From Halalkalibacter oceani (GTDB lineage Bacteria; Bacillota; Bacilli; Bacillales; Bacillaceae_D), in contig NZ_JAMBOS010000018.1 of assembly GCF_023715705.1 (NCBI RefSeq), positions 1 to 64,000 on the forward strand: 64,000 bases of DNA, written 5' to 3'. Of the stretch, positions 38,028-46,773 are shown in pieces. The notes beneath the pieces were generated by a model. That model was not told the DNA's origin. It was given only the letters and a program-made list of their open reading frames with translations, and searched no databases. A program made the position numbers and the translations under genes. Positions within the stretch are counted from its first letter, which is position 1, and every line of letters starts with the position of its first letter.

Positions 38028-38956
38028 CAGGCACCTCCCTGGGCGAGATGGTAGGCGAAGTCTTGATACGTAATACGGCCGACCACGTCCGTCCCTTCTA
38101 TGACATAGAGCTCCGGCTCACCGGCCAGTCGCTCATACACTTCGCGCAGCGGTGCATCGGCAGAAATGGTGCTTATACCCTCTGGCATCTTTCCCGCCAC
38201 AGGAGACATCAACTGACGCAGCGTCACCGGTGCCTGGCGGTTGCCAATAAAGGCTGAAACGAACTCATTAGCCGGCTCCTGCTGCAGCTGAGCCGGGGTG
38301 CCGATTTGCACCACTTTGCCATCCTTCATGATACAGAGACGATCTCCGAGCTTGAGTGCTTCCTCCATGTCATGCGTCACAAATAGAATCGTTTTCCGGA
38401 TCGTCTGTTGGAGCCGTTTAATGTCTTCCTGCAGCTGCTCACGACTGATTGGATCCAACGCACTAAATGGCTCGTCCATCAGTAAAATATCCGGATCAGC
38501 CGCCAGCGCCCTGGCGACACCGACGCGCTGCTGCTGGCCGCCGGACAATTCCCGCGGATAGCGGTGACGAAATTGAGCCGGTGCAAGTCCAATGAGCGTG
38601 AGCAGCTGATCGATCCGCTCATCAATCGCCCGCTTTGACCATTTCTTCAGCTCAGGCACGACAGCGATGTTCTCGGCGACGGTCATCGTCGGGAACAAGG
38701 CGATTTGCTGCAGTACATAGCCGATGTTCCAGCGCAATTGATCGATGTTTACTTCGGCGATATTTTTTTGCTGAATCGAGACACTCCCTTCACTGGGCTC
38801 AATTAAGCGGTTGACCATTTTCATAGTTGTTGTTTTTCCACAGCCCGAGGGGCCGATCAAAACAAAGCATTCGCCGGCCTCAATCGTCATATTCAGCTGG
38901 TTTACCGCAATGGTCCCATCTGGATAAGCCTTTGTTACATCTTTAAATGTGATCAT
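38027..38956 (-). CDS. OpuC-type osmoprotectant ABC transporter ATPase with CBS domain
   Basis: A 309-residue ATP-binding subunit started at ATG 38956 (MITFKDVTKAYPDGTIAVNQL); an upstream in-frame ATG at 38986 is possible. Walker A GPSGCGKTTTMK, signature LSGGQQQRVGVARAL, Walker B ILLMDEPFSALDP, switch His in VTHDMEEA. The C-terminal segment is a short CBS-like region (YVIEGTDVVGRITYQDFAYHL), as in OpuCA, which senses ionic strength. It forms a two-gene operon with the fused permease/binding protein. Confidence 0.92.
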   Translation of the reverse strand: MITFKDVTKAYPDGTIAVNQLNMTIEAGECFVLIGPSGCGKTTTMKMVNRLIEPSEGSVSIQQKNIAEVNIDQLRWNIGYVLQQIALFPTMTVAENIAVVPELKKWSKRAIDERIDQLLTLIGLAPAQFRHRYPRELSGGQQQRVGVARALAADPDILLMDEPFSALDPISREQLQEDIKRLQQTIRKTILFVTHDMEEALKLGDRLCIMKDGKVVQIGTPAQLQQEPANEFVSAFIGNRQAPVTLRQLMSPVAGKMPEGISTISADAPLREVYERLAGEPELYVIEGTDVVGRITYQDFAYHLAQGGA

Positions 38957-39182
38957 AAAATGACGTCCACTCCCTTTACCTAACATCCTAAGTTCTATAC
39001 CCTTTTGCCTGAATCATAAGCCTGTGAATCCTTGCCAACTGTTTGTCGACTTTCCGTTATGATTGACGAAAAATCGAAAAACAAACGGAATAATATGGGA
39101 TTATACCACTAAATACGCTATAATAGAGAACAAGAAAAGGAATGGGGATAAAAAAAGCCACATTCTAAAAGGGAATGATCAC

Positions 39183-39875
39183 TTGGAGACCAAGAAAAAA
39201 CAGGTTGAAGTCGCAAGCAGAATCGGGAAGCTGCTACGCGATCATTTTGGGAAAGGACCGGAAGGCGTTTATGTCAGTATTTCTGAACCGTTTGTGACGA
39301 TTTTTCTCCGGCGCTTCATCGCCCCGATGGAACAAGTCCTGCTTGAACAAAACGACCTTCTGACCATTCAGCATACACGAGATAAAGTGATGAATCGTCT
39401 CCTTCCCGAGATCACTGCGATTATTAGAGAAAGCACGGGAGTCATCGTTGATGAGCTTTATTATGACTGGACGCTGGAGCAATACTCCGGGCTGCTCTGC
39501 GGGATTTCACATCAAGCTGCGGACAGGAGCGTTTATACATATCCGAATAGCGAGCTCGTCAATGAAGAAGTAGGACATATTACGAAAAAAGCGGAAAAGC
39601 TCCCTGATAAGGTGGCTTCTTACTTACTTAATCCGCGGACGCTTATCATCATCCGTCACGGCATTCTCGTCGAGATCGAGAAGGAGCTGATCCAGTTAGG
39701 GTTTGAAGAGCAGCTCACCTTGGCAAAACGTAGGCTCGAAAAAGCGTTGCTGATGAAAAGCAAACAGCAGTTTGAGATTTATCTGGAGGCCCGGGTGGAA
39801 GACATCTTTGTGAACTGGGATTTTCACTCCGATAAAAGCATTATCGTCTTTATTTTAACTCCTAATCAGCTATAA
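39183..39875 (+). CDS. MpsC/DUF2294 family protein with two domains
   Basis: A 230-residue protein started at TTG 39183 (METKKKQVEVASRIGKLLRDHFGKGPEGVYV), where homologous domains begin; longer in-frame starts reach back to 39063. Residues 1-115 are a DUF2294 domain (FGKGPEGVYVSI, VIVDELYYDWTLEQYSGLLCGI), and about 125-230 look like a second, diverged copy (NPRTLIIIRHGILVEIEKELIQLG, VEDIFVNWDFHSDKSIIVFIL). The family includes MpsC of a Na+-translocating membrane-potential system, but no mpsA/mpsB homologue is nearby. Role not established. Confidence 0.75.
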   Translation: METKKKQVEVASRIGKLLRDHFGKGPEGVYVSISEPFVTIFLRRFIAPMEQVLLEQNDLLTIQHTRDKVMNRLLPEITAIIRESTGVIVDELYYDWTLEQYSGLLCGISHQAADRSVYTYPNSELVNEEVGHITKKAEKLPDKVASYLLNPRTLIIIRHGILVEIEKELIQLGFEEQLTLAKRRLEKALLMKSKQQFEIYLEARVEDIFVNWDFHSDKSIIVFILTPNQL

Positions 39876-39911
39876 TATGGCGGCAATGAGCTAGAAACAA
39901 TGCTAGACATA

Positions 39912-39960
39912 AGCCAAAAAGAGGGTACTGAGCGACCTTCTTTTTGGCTTTTTTATTTTT
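39912..39960 (+). terminator. Terminator after the DUF2294 gene
   Basis: Stem AGCCAAAAAGA / TTCTTTTTGGCT with a following T run. Confidence 0.85.
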
Positions 39961-39988
39961 TGATTGGCGCACTAATGGAGGTTATACG

Positions 39989-40393
39989 ATGACTACAACA
40001 TTCACCCTTACACTTTCGACAAAAGCCGATATTGTCGAAGCACGACACCAAACAAAACAGGCTGCCGAAAAAATCGGCTTTCCTCCAATCGATCGGACAA
40101 AAGTCACAACGGCCGTTTCCGAGCTCGCACGAACCGTGGTCCATCAAGCTGTAGGCGCAACGATGACCGTGGAACTGCTTGAGGAGCTTGAAAAAACAGG
40201 ATTGATGATCACAGTAACAATCGCTGAATTTGACTTTCCTTCCACCGGTCATGTCACCGAGAAAATCGGAGCACTCTCCACCGACCTCGACCGTGAGCTG
40301 CACCATGTTAAACGGCTAATGAATCTATATAGCATCACCTCTGAGCCCGGGAACCGCCTTGTCATTAAAACCGGCAAATGGGCTTTGAAATAA
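39989..40393 (+). CDS. RsbT-like GHKL-fold protein lacking ATP-site motifs
   Basis: A 134-residue protein with a GGAGG site before ATG 39989. Its first half aligns well with RsbT: DIVEARHQTKQAAEKIGF matches DIVAARQLGRNVAKELGF, followed by TTAVSELAR. However, the N-box Asn of RsbT is Thr49 here, the GPG motif is replaced by FDFPSTG, and the Gly-rich ATP lid is gone, although the last part (HHVKRLMNLYSI...IKTGKW) is alignable to RsbT's VKRLMDEFSL. It is therefore probably a non-catalytic member of the RsbT/anti-sigma kinase family, perhaps a binding partner in a stress stressosome-like circuit. Single gene. Confidence 0.7.
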   Translation: MTTTFTLTLSTKADIVEARHQTKQAAEKIGFPPIDRTKVTTAVSELARTVVHQAVGATMTVELLEELEKTGLMITVTIAEFDFPSTGHVTEKIGALSTDLDRELHHVKRLMNLYSITSEPGNRLVIKTGKWALK

Positions 40394-40559
40394 GTAAACT
40401 ATGTCTGAGCTTGGGACAAAAAGGTTCTCAAGCTCGGAGCAATGTGCGAAGTCTGCAAAAAGGAGTTGCTGCCCTATTTTTTTTACAAAATAATGTTCCA
40501 TGAAATATCAATTTCACAGAACGTTATTTTTGCGTTAAACTGGTAAAGAGGTGAATAAG

Positions 40560-41651
40560 ATGTCGCTATTTGCAAAACTAAATCGCATGCCACAAACCGA
40601 GCAACACGAACAGCATTCCGCGAAGCAACAGCTTCTCTCCACATTTAAAAAAGCCGGCGAGCTGCCCAGCTTTGTCCAGGAATACTTGCTGAGTCGGCTG
40701 GCGCTGGGCTATTCTCCGGCGACGATTCAGCGCTATATTTATGATTTCTGCTTTTTCTTTTCCTATGTGAAACAAGTAACCGATTCGGGTGAGGCTGATA
40801 TGTCCTCCCTCGCTCTTGACGATTTCCTCCAGCTGCAAAAGGACGGAATTGAGCATTATTTATCATACCTCGCCCTCGAAGTTGAAAATGAAGCGCGGAC
40901 GATTAACCGCAAGCTGTCGGTCCTGCAATCGCTGTTTGATTATCTGATAAAAAAAGGAAAGACGACAACGAATCCCGTATTGGCGGTGAAACGACCAAAA
41001 ATCGGCAAAAAGGAGCCGGTTTATTTGACGAGGGAGGAAATGCGCCAGTTTTTTAAGCAGCTCGATGCTGATTTGCCAGCGGGCGCCAGTGAACGGCAAA
41101 AACGCTACCATCAGTACTTGAAGGAGCGTGATTTCCTCGTGATTCATCTGCTTGTCTTTACCGGCTTGCGAATTTCCGAGCTTGCGTCACTAAGGCTGAA
41201 ACAGGTACAATTTGAGCGAAGCGCAATTCTCGTTCACGGCAAAGGAAACAAAGAGCGCACCGTCCCCCTATCTGCGGAAACGATCAACCTGATAAAGCGC
41301 TACCTGGAATCCCTGCCGGAAAAAAGCCGCCCCGTTCACGGTGAGGACCCTCTGCTAGTCGGCTATGATTTTAAAACAGGCACGTATCTGCCTAGCGTAA
41401 CGGTCAGCGCGCTGCAGAAGATGCTTCAGCGCCAGCTGAAAAAAGCGGCCCGCTCGATTCCTTCCTTGCAGACAAAACCGATTTCCGCTCATAAGCTGCG
41501 TCATACATTCGCGACAGCACTGATTGAGCAAGGGGTTGACGTGCTGACGGTGCAAAGCCTGCTCGGTCATGAGACGGTCGCGACAACGCAAGTATATGCT
41601 CATGTTCAAAACAAGGCCCGCGAGCAAGCGATTGAGCAGCTTTCGTTTTGA
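40560..41651 (+). CDS. Tyrosine recombinase, XerS-like
   Basis: A 363-residue site-specific recombinase. ATG 40560 follows AAAGAGGTG. An N-terminal SAM-like core-binding domain (ELPSFVQEYLLSRLALGYSPATIQRYIYDFCFF) precedes the catalytic domain with Arg204 (TGLRISELASL), Lys in HGKGNKERTVPL, SAHKLRHTFAT, LLGHETVATTQVYAH and nucleophile Tyr346. The length and N-terminal extension resemble XerS, which resolves chromosome dimers at difSL in streptococci; a housekeeping XerC/D pair is expected elsewhere in Bacillaceae. No nearby attachment site or cargo is visible. Confidence 0.85.
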   Translation: MSLFAKLNRMPQTEQHEQHSAKQQLLSTFKKAGELPSFVQEYLLSRLALGYSPATIQRYIYDFCFFFSYVKQVTDSGEADMSSLALDDFLQLQKDGIEHYLSYLALEVENEARTINRKLSVLQSLFDYLIKKGKTTTNPVLAVKRPKIGKKEPVYLTREEMRQFFKQLDADLPAGASERQKRYHQYLKERDFLVIHLLVFTGLRISELASLRLKQVQFERSAILVHGKGNKERTVPLSAETINLIKRYLESLPEKSRPVHGEDPLLVGYDFKTGTYLPSVTVSALQKMLQRQLKKAARSIPSLQTKPISAHKLRHTFATALIEQGVDVLTVQSLLGHETVATTQVYAHVQNKAREQAIEQLSF

Positions 41652-41670
41652 CTTTTGAGGAGGAGTTTGC

Positions 41671-42375
41671 ATGAATGATATTTTTGCTTATGACAGCAGC
41701 TATTATGAACCGGCGCTGTTTCTGTCGCCGGCCCATCTTGGGATTCTATTATTTTTCGTCTTGTTTCTGATCCTTTATTACCGCTGGCGCGCCACGCCCT
41801 TCGTGCAGCGCTACGGACGCTGGATCATCCTGGCGATATTGCTCGTATCCGAGCTGAGCCTGCTTCTCTGGACGTTACTCGCAACGACGTGGGATGTCCG
41901 GTACCATCTTCCCTTTCAGCTTTGTACGATCAGTTTGTATGTGTGTATACTGATGCTTTTTCAGAGAAGCCGGAGCCTGTTCGAAATCGTTTATTTCTTC
42001 GGTCTCGCCGGCGCTCTTCAGGCGATTCTTACGCCTGATTTATTTTATACGTTTCCCCATTATCGCTTTCTGCACTTTTTTATCGCCCATTTTGCGATCA
42101 TTACGGCGATTTTGCATATGGTATGGGTTGAACGGTTCACCATCAAAGCGGTGGCGATCCTCAAGTCCTTTCTTGTTTTAAACGGCTTTGCGCTGATCGC
42201 CTTTCTCGTCAACCTCTGGACAGGCGCCAATTATATGTTTCTCGCCAGAAAACCGGTCAATGGCAGCATCCTAGATTTTCTCGCCCCTTACCCGTGGTAC
42301 ATTCTTCAGCTTGAGGTCATTGCCCTGCTTATGTTTGGTCTGCTTTATTTGCCTTTTCTCAAAAAAAGAGGCTGA
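41671..42375 (+). CDS. YwaF-like integral membrane protein
   Basis: A 234-residue protein with about seven hydrophobic segments, of the TIGR02206/YwaF family. Characteristic parts are FLSPAHLGILLFFVLFLIL, LPFQLCTISLYVCILML, AILTPDLFYTFPHYRFLHFF and the PYPWYILQLEV end. GAGGAGG site before the ATG, 20 bp after the recombinase gene, so probably co-transcribed. Function unknown. Confidence 0.85.
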   Translation: MNDIFAYDSSYYEPALFLSPAHLGILLFFVLFLILYYRWRATPFVQRYGRWIILAILLVSELSLLLWTLLATTWDVRYHLPFQLCTISLYVCILMLFQRSRSLFEIVYFFGLAGALQAILTPDLFYTFPHYRFLHFFIAHFAIITAILHMVWVERFTIKAVAILKSFLVLNGFALIAFLVNLWTGANYMFLARKPVNGSILDFLAPYPWYILQLEVIALLMFGLLYLPFLKKRG

Positions 42376-42429
42376 CTTCAATGAAGTCAGCCTTGGAAGC
42401 CGCAGGACGGCTTCGCATTTCTTTCTCTG

Positions 42430-43950
42430 TTATGACAGCTGGTAGAGCTGGCTGTATTTTTCGGTTAAATAATTGATCAGCGGCTTCGCATCAATTCCTC
42501 CGCCGGTAATGGAGCGGATCAGCTCGGCCGGCTGCTTGAGCTTTCCGTACTGGTGAACATTCGTCTTCAGCCAGTCGTGAATCGGTGTAAAGTCGCCTGA
42601 GCTGACGAGCTGATCAAATTGCGGCAGCTCCCCTGCAATCGCTTCTTTTAATTGTGCGGCATAAATATAGCCAAGCGCGTAGGACGGAAAATAGCCGAAT
42701 GCCCCAAATGACCAATGAACATCCTGCAGCACTCCTTCTCCGTCGTTTTCCGGTCGAATCCCTAAATATTGCTCCATTTTCTCATTCCACGCCGCCGGCA
42801 AATCCTTTACGTCAAGCGTGCCTTCAATCAACGCTTTTTCAAGCTCATAGCGGATGATGATGTGAAGGCAGTACGTTAATTCATCGCTTTCAATCCGGAT
42901 GAGTGACGGCTTCGCTTCATTGACAGCGAAATAAAAATCCTCAAGCGAAACAGAAGCAAATTGCTCGCTGCTGTATTGCTGCAGAAGTTCATAGTGCCGT
43001 TCCCAAAAGCCAACGTGCTGGCCGACAAATTTTTCCCAGAATAGCGACTGCGATTCATGGATGCCCATTGACGTGCCATCACACAATGGCGTTCCGATTA
43101 ACTCCTGCGAAATGTTTTGCTCATACAGCGCATGACCGCACTCATGAATCGTGCCAAACAAGGCGACGCGGAAATCGTTCTCATTGTATTTTGTCGTAAT
43201 TCGAACGTCATTTGGATTGATGCCGATCGCAAACGGATGCACCGTTTCATCAAGGCGGCCGGCCGAAAAATCATAGCCGATCTTCTCCAATATCGCCAAG
43301 CTTAGTTCCTTTTGCTTTTCCTTTGGAAATGATTGAAAGAGAAAATCCGTCTGCGGCTGATGCGCTGATTCCGTTACCCGTTTAACGAGCGGAATTAAGG
43401 CGTCACGAAGCTCGGCAAATACTTGATCGAGCGTCGCTACAAACACACCAGGCTCATAATCATCAAGCAGCGTATTATACGGATGCTCTTCATACCCCCA
43501 ATAGCCGATGAATTTCTTTTTAAAGGCGACCAGTTTCTCCAGATTCGGCTGAAACATCGCAAAATCCGCTTTTTCCTTCGCTTCTTCCCAAAGCGTCTCT
43601 GTTTGCGACTGGAGCAGGACATATTCCTTGAATTCCTCTTTTGGTATTTTTACATTTCGCTCAAATTCCTTATGACACTCATCGACCGTTTTCCGGGTCA
43701 CCTCTGAAAGAGTGGCATACAGCGCTTCTTCCCGTAATTGACCGAGGTACTCCGCCATTTCCTCGGAAGTTGAAAGGGCAAACACCTCCGCGGATAACGT
43801 CGCGATCACTTCCGAGCGCTGCGCCATTCCTTTCTTTGGCGCGCCGGTTCGTGAATCCCAGGCGAGCAAAGCCAATGCTTGCTTGTAATCTTCTATTTTT
43901 TTCACGAACTGACGAAAATCCGTCTCAAGCTGAGCGTTATGTTCCGGCAT
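42430..43950 (-). CDS. Carboxypeptidase Taq, M32 family metallopeptidase
   Basis: A 506-residue zinc carboxypeptidase. I start at ATG 43950, just after an AAGGTGG site. The zinc motif HExxH appears as GTIHECGHALYEQN at about residue 265, with the third ligand in GIHESQSLFWEKFVG. GIRPENDGEGVLQDVHW is the other conserved block. It removes C-terminal residues except Pro and acts in the cytosol in peptide turnover. Single gene. Confidence 0.94.
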   Translation of the reverse strand: MPEHNAQLETDFRQFVKKIEDYKQALALLAWDSRTGAPKKGMAQRSEVIATLSAEVFALSTSEEMAEYLGQLREEALYATLSEVTRKTVDECHKEFERNVKIPKEEFKEYVLLQSQTETLWEEAKEKADFAMFQPNLEKLVAFKKKFIGYWGYEEHPYNTLLDDYEPGVFVATLDQVFAELRDALIPLVKRVTESAHQPQTDFLFQSFPKEKQKELSLAILEKIGYDFSAGRLDETVHPFAIGINPNDVRITTKYNENDFRVALFGTIHECGHALYEQNISQELIGTPLCDGTSMGIHESQSLFWEKFVGQHVGFWERHYELLQQYSSEQFASVSLEDFYFAVNEAKPSLIRIESDELTYCLHIIIRYELEKALIEGTLDVKDLPAAWNEKMEQYLGIRPENDGEGVLQDVHWSFGAFGYFPSYALGYIYAAQLKEAIAGELPQFDQLVSSGDFTPIHDWLKTNVHQYGKLKQPAELIRSITGGGIDAKPLINYLTEKYSQLYQLS

Positions 43951-44074
43951 CTTATGTCCCACCTTTTCCAATTGTTTCTTCTGCCATCATAACGAGATCA
44001 CCGGAAATAATCAATCTCTTTCTCGCCCTTGGCGCAATATGCTATGCTAAGAAGAACATAAGGAGGAGAATGTG

Positions 44075-44377
44075 ATGAAGCTTACGATTACCGATTCGGC
44101 AGCTGCCTTATATATAAGAGAAATTCCGCTCCACCCGGGAGATACGCTCCGCCTGTACGTCCGGGTTGGCGGCGTCGGCTCCGGCGGGTTTTCTGTCGGC
44201 GTGATGAAGGAAAGACCGCAGCCAACATCCTATTTAGTGGAGAAAGAGGATGTGACCTTTTTTGTGAACGAAGATGATTTCTGGTATTTAGACGGAATGG
44301 TGATTGATTATGAGGAGGATTCCGGCTACCTTGATTTCAGTCATCCAACGTATAAAGAAATTCATCATCCGGAATGA
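44075..44377 (+). CDS. HesB/IscA-like fold protein without cysteines (YneR-type)
   Basis: A 100-residue protein (ATG 44075 after AGGAGGAGA). It follows the HesB-like layout: MKLTITDSAAALYIREI, LRLYVRVGGVGSGGFSVGV, then FFVNEDDFWYLDGMVIDY. The cysteines that bind iron-sulphur clusters in IscA/SufA are absent, as in B. subtilis YneR. It is thus unlikely to be a cluster scaffold. Role unknown. Confidence 0.8.
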   Translation: MKLTITDSAAALYIREIPLHPGDTLRLYVRVGGVGSGGFSVGVMKERPQPTSYLVEKEDVTFFVNEDDFWYLDGMVIDYEEDSGYLDFSHPTYKEIHHPE

Positions 44378-44418
44378 ACGAGAAAGCCGGGGAATGATGA
44401 AAAGGATGGCAGGCACGA

Positions 44419-44460
44419 AGCCCGGGCAAAAGGTGAGGATCAACCTCTCATCCCGGGCTC
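44419..44460 (-). terminator. Hairpin at the end of the LysR gene
   Basis: Stem AGCCCGGG / CCCGGGCT with an inner loop containing another short pairing (AGGTGAGG / CCTCTCAT). Lies between convergent genes. Confidence 0.5.
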
Positions 44461-45351
44461 TTAGAACTGCTGTAACACCTTCCGTGCCATTGCCATAAAC
44501 TCCGCCAGTTGCGGGGGGATCGATTTATCTTTATGAATCACCATTTGAGTCGTTAAGACCGGTAATTCCAGATTAAGCGGAACTTCCTTTAGCGTCCCTT
44601 CTCTCAATTCCGCTTCCACGACCATTTCCGGCAAAACCGCTACCCCCAAATTCGCCATTACACATTTCTTAATCGCTTCCAAGCTAACAAATTCCAGCGT
44701 ATTAGTTGGGGTTACATTCAAGGAATAAAGTAGGTTTTCAAAAATAGTCCGATATGAACAGCCCTTTTCCGTATATAAAATCGTTTCCTCGATCAAGTCT
44801 TCTGCCAGAACCGTTTCCTGTTCTACAAAGCGATGGACAGGCGAGCTGATGAGCAGCAGCCTTTCTTGAAGCAATGACTCTGCAGCAAGATAAGGATTTG
44901 CTTTCGCTTGATCCATAATAAATGCAAGATCAATTTCCCCATCAAGTAAATGTTTCGTTGCCAGTTCGTCTGAATGGGCAGCCTTAAATATTAAATGAAC
45001 AGCGGGATACTTCGCTTTAAAGCTTTTTAATAAGGCAGGCAACCGGTATGTACATTGGCTTTCCTGCGCCCCTATCGTTAGCGTTCCGCGACTTTGCGTC
45101 GTGTGCACCATGCTTCTTGCTTCATCTTCCAGACGGACCATTTTGGCAGCGTATTGTTTTAATTGATGACCAGCCTCTGTCAGCACAACTTTTTTTCCAA
45201 GCCGTTCAAATAGAGGAAGGTTGAGCTCCTGTTCAAGACTTTTTATTTGTGCGGTAACGCTTGATTGAGCATATTGAAGTTTCTCAGCGGTTTTCGTGAA
45301 ATTCAATGTATCGCACGCCACTAAAAATGTTTTGAGATTTTTCAGATCCAT
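44461..45351 (-). CDS. LysR-family regulator
   Basis: A 296-residue LTTR (MDLKNLKTFLVACDTLNFTKTAEKLQYAQSSVTAQIKSLE). The effector domain contains Cys residues at AQESQCTYR and EKGCSYR. Divergent from the quinone-reductase-like gene at 45463, so it may regulate it in response to quinone or redox stress; this is by context. Confidence 0.9.
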   Translation of the reverse strand: MDLKNLKTFLVACDTLNFTKTAEKLQYAQSSVTAQIKSLEQELNLPLFERLGKKVVLTEAGHQLKQYAAKMVRLEDEARSMVHTTQSRGTLTIGAQESQCTYRLPALLKSFKAKYPAVHLIFKAAHSDELATKHLLDGEIDLAFIMDQAKANPYLAAESLLQERLLLISSPVHRFVEQETVLAEDLIEETILYTEKGCSYRTIFENLLYSLNVTPTNTLEFVSLEAIKKCVMANLGVAVLPEMVVEAELREGTLKEVPLNLELPVLTTQMVIHKDKSIPPQLAEFMAMARKVLQQF

Positions 45352-45405
45352 TCTTCGCTCCTTCGATCAATAAAACCGATCATTTCAATCGTTATTATCA
45401 GCTGT

Positions 45406-45415
45406 AACGATCGTT
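45406..45415. promoter_or_regulatory. Palindrome in the LysR/MdaB divergent region
   Basis: Perfect 10-bp palindrome AACGATCGTT, with related CGATC/ATCG half-sites at 45363-45391. Could be the LTTR binding area. Confidence 0.35.
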
Positions 45416-45462
45416 CTCCTTAGTGTACCCTGTACATAACATACATTCAACAGGAGGAAAAA

Positions 45463-46029
45463 ATGAAGCATCTCTTACTGATTAGCGGCCATGACCGCTT
45501 TGCGCGAGCGACTGGAACATTAAATCGTTCCCTGGTGACATCTATCATGGAAATTTGTCAGCAGCAATTTGAGATCAAGCTGACGGAAGTCGTAGATGGT
45601 TACAATCAACATGAAGAAGTGGAGAAATTTAAATGGGCGGATGTTGTCATCATTCAAGCTCCGATTTACTGGTTCAGCTTCCCCGGCATCCTAAAAAAAT
45701 ATATCGATGATGTTTTTATCCCCGAACTCTTTTTCGGGAAGGCTGAGCAGTTTGGCCGCGGTGGAAAGATGACAGACAAAAAATATATGCTTTCACTTAC
45801 GTGGGGCGCAGGAAGGAGCGCCTTCCAAGGCAAGGAGACGGACTTTTTAGAAGGGTTAACGGAAGATCAGGTTTTATTCTCCGTGCATAAAGCCTTTGAA
45901 TATTGCGGGTTTACAATGCTTCCCACCTTTTCTGTTCATTCAGCCATGCAGCTTCAATCGCTCGAACAACCGATAAAAAGACTGCATGAGCACCTGTTAC
46001 ACTATGTAGTACATTCAGAGATTACGTAA
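45463..46029 (+). CDS. Flavodoxin-fold NAD(P)H quinone oxidoreductase, MdaB-like
   Basis: A 188-residue flavoprotein of the flavodoxin_2 family. Seen: LLLISGHDRFARATGTLNRSL (FMN/FAD phosphate loop), ADVVIIQAPIYWFSFPGILKKYIDDVF and MLSLTWGAGRSAFQG. It resembles modulator of drug activity B, which reduces quinones in two-electron steps. AGGAGG site before ATG. The divergent LysR gene is the presumed regulator. Confidence 0.85.
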   Translation: MKHLLLISGHDRFARATGTLNRSLVTSIMEICQQQFEIKLTEVVDGYNQHEEVEKFKWADVVIIQAPIYWFSFPGILKKYIDDVFIPELFFGKAEQFGRGGKMTDKKYMLSLTWGAGRSAFQGKETDFLEGLTEDQVLFSVHKAFEYCGFTMLPTFSVHSAMQLQSLEQPIKRLHEHLLHYVVHSEIT

Positions 46030-46044
46030 GCTCTTTTTACGTGA

Positions 46045-46093
46045 AAGGGGCCGGGAAAAAGGGTCTTGTATTTTCTCCCTTTTCCCGGCCCTT
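46045..46093 (+). terminator. Terminator after the MdaB-like gene
   Basis: Strong stem GGGCCGGGAAAAAGGG / CCCTTTTCCCGGCCC with a 13-base loop. Confidence 0.75.
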
Positions 46094-46143
46094 GGTCAAA
46101 GCTTTTTCTCAAGCTCTTCCAATTCGGCAGCCAATCACAATGG

Positions 46144-46416
46144 CTACTCTTTATCTTTTGCTTCCTTTAATTGATGATCGGCTTTGGCCAATAATTCCTC
46201 TGACATCTCAAAAAAGTGCTGATCGAAACCAGCCTCAAACGCAGTCGCCTTTTTCAGCTGGTTTCGCGCATCCTGGAGCGCGTTCGTCGCTGCTTCCAGC
46301 TGCTCCTCATCCATGCTTCTTGTTGCCTGGCCCACCATATGCTCGGCCGATTGAATCGCAAGCTCAATCTGTTTCAGCTCGTCATATTCATTCTGGCCTA
46401 TGTCCCGCTGCTTCAT
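46144..46416 (-). CDS. Small helical protein of unknown function
   Basis: A 90-residue, highly charged, probably all-helical protein (ELKQIELAIQSAEHMVGQAT, QLEAATNALQDARNQLKKAT). It ends with a Lys/Glu tail. A GGAGG-type site (AAGGAGGGAGATCC) precedes the ATG. It resembles short coiled-coil proteins of bacilli annotated as DUF3813, but I am not sure of the family. Confidence 0.65.
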   Translation of the reverse strand: MKQRDIGQNEYDELKQIELAIQSAEHMVGQATRSMDEEQLEAATNALQDARNQLKKATAFEAGFDQHFFEMSEELLAKADHQLKEAKDKE

Positions 46417-46773
46417 TGGATCTCCCTCCTTTTCTTATTCCCTTCCTTGCTAAGTGTTTCCAAGCTGAATAAAAACATGCATAGTTAACATAATATAATT
46501 ATAGTACATATATAAAAACCCGGACCCTTCACCGTAGTCTTATGACCTACCGATTTCCCCCACTTAAGTACCATTATGCACAATTGCAGGTAAAAGTCAC
46601 TAGAAAAAGCAAAAGAAAAGGAAAAGGCTGGGCAAAAGGTAAAAAAACAACCTTTTGTTCCAGCCTCTCGAAGCAGTGTACAAGTCTTCGCCTGCTTTTA
46701 ATAGCCCCTAATGAAGCGAGATTCTTCGGTAGGGAATTTGCGCATCTCGCTTTAGATCGCCTGTTCAGCAGTT
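46417..46773. other. Intergenic with two hairpins
   Basis: No gene found. A hairpin at 46625-46668 pairs GGCTGG...AAAAGGT with ACCTTTTG...CCAGCC around A/C-rich loop, terminator-like. A second at 46715-46753 pairs AAGCGAGAT with ATCTCGCTT. The second lies just downstream of yoaT on the minus strand and may be its terminator region. Confidence 0.45.

Noticed and set aside
40560..41651. Treating the XerS-like recombinase as a mark of an integrated element
   Set aside because: Neighbouring genes are ordinary, no attachment repeats or cargo are visible, and the gene is intact and in local style.
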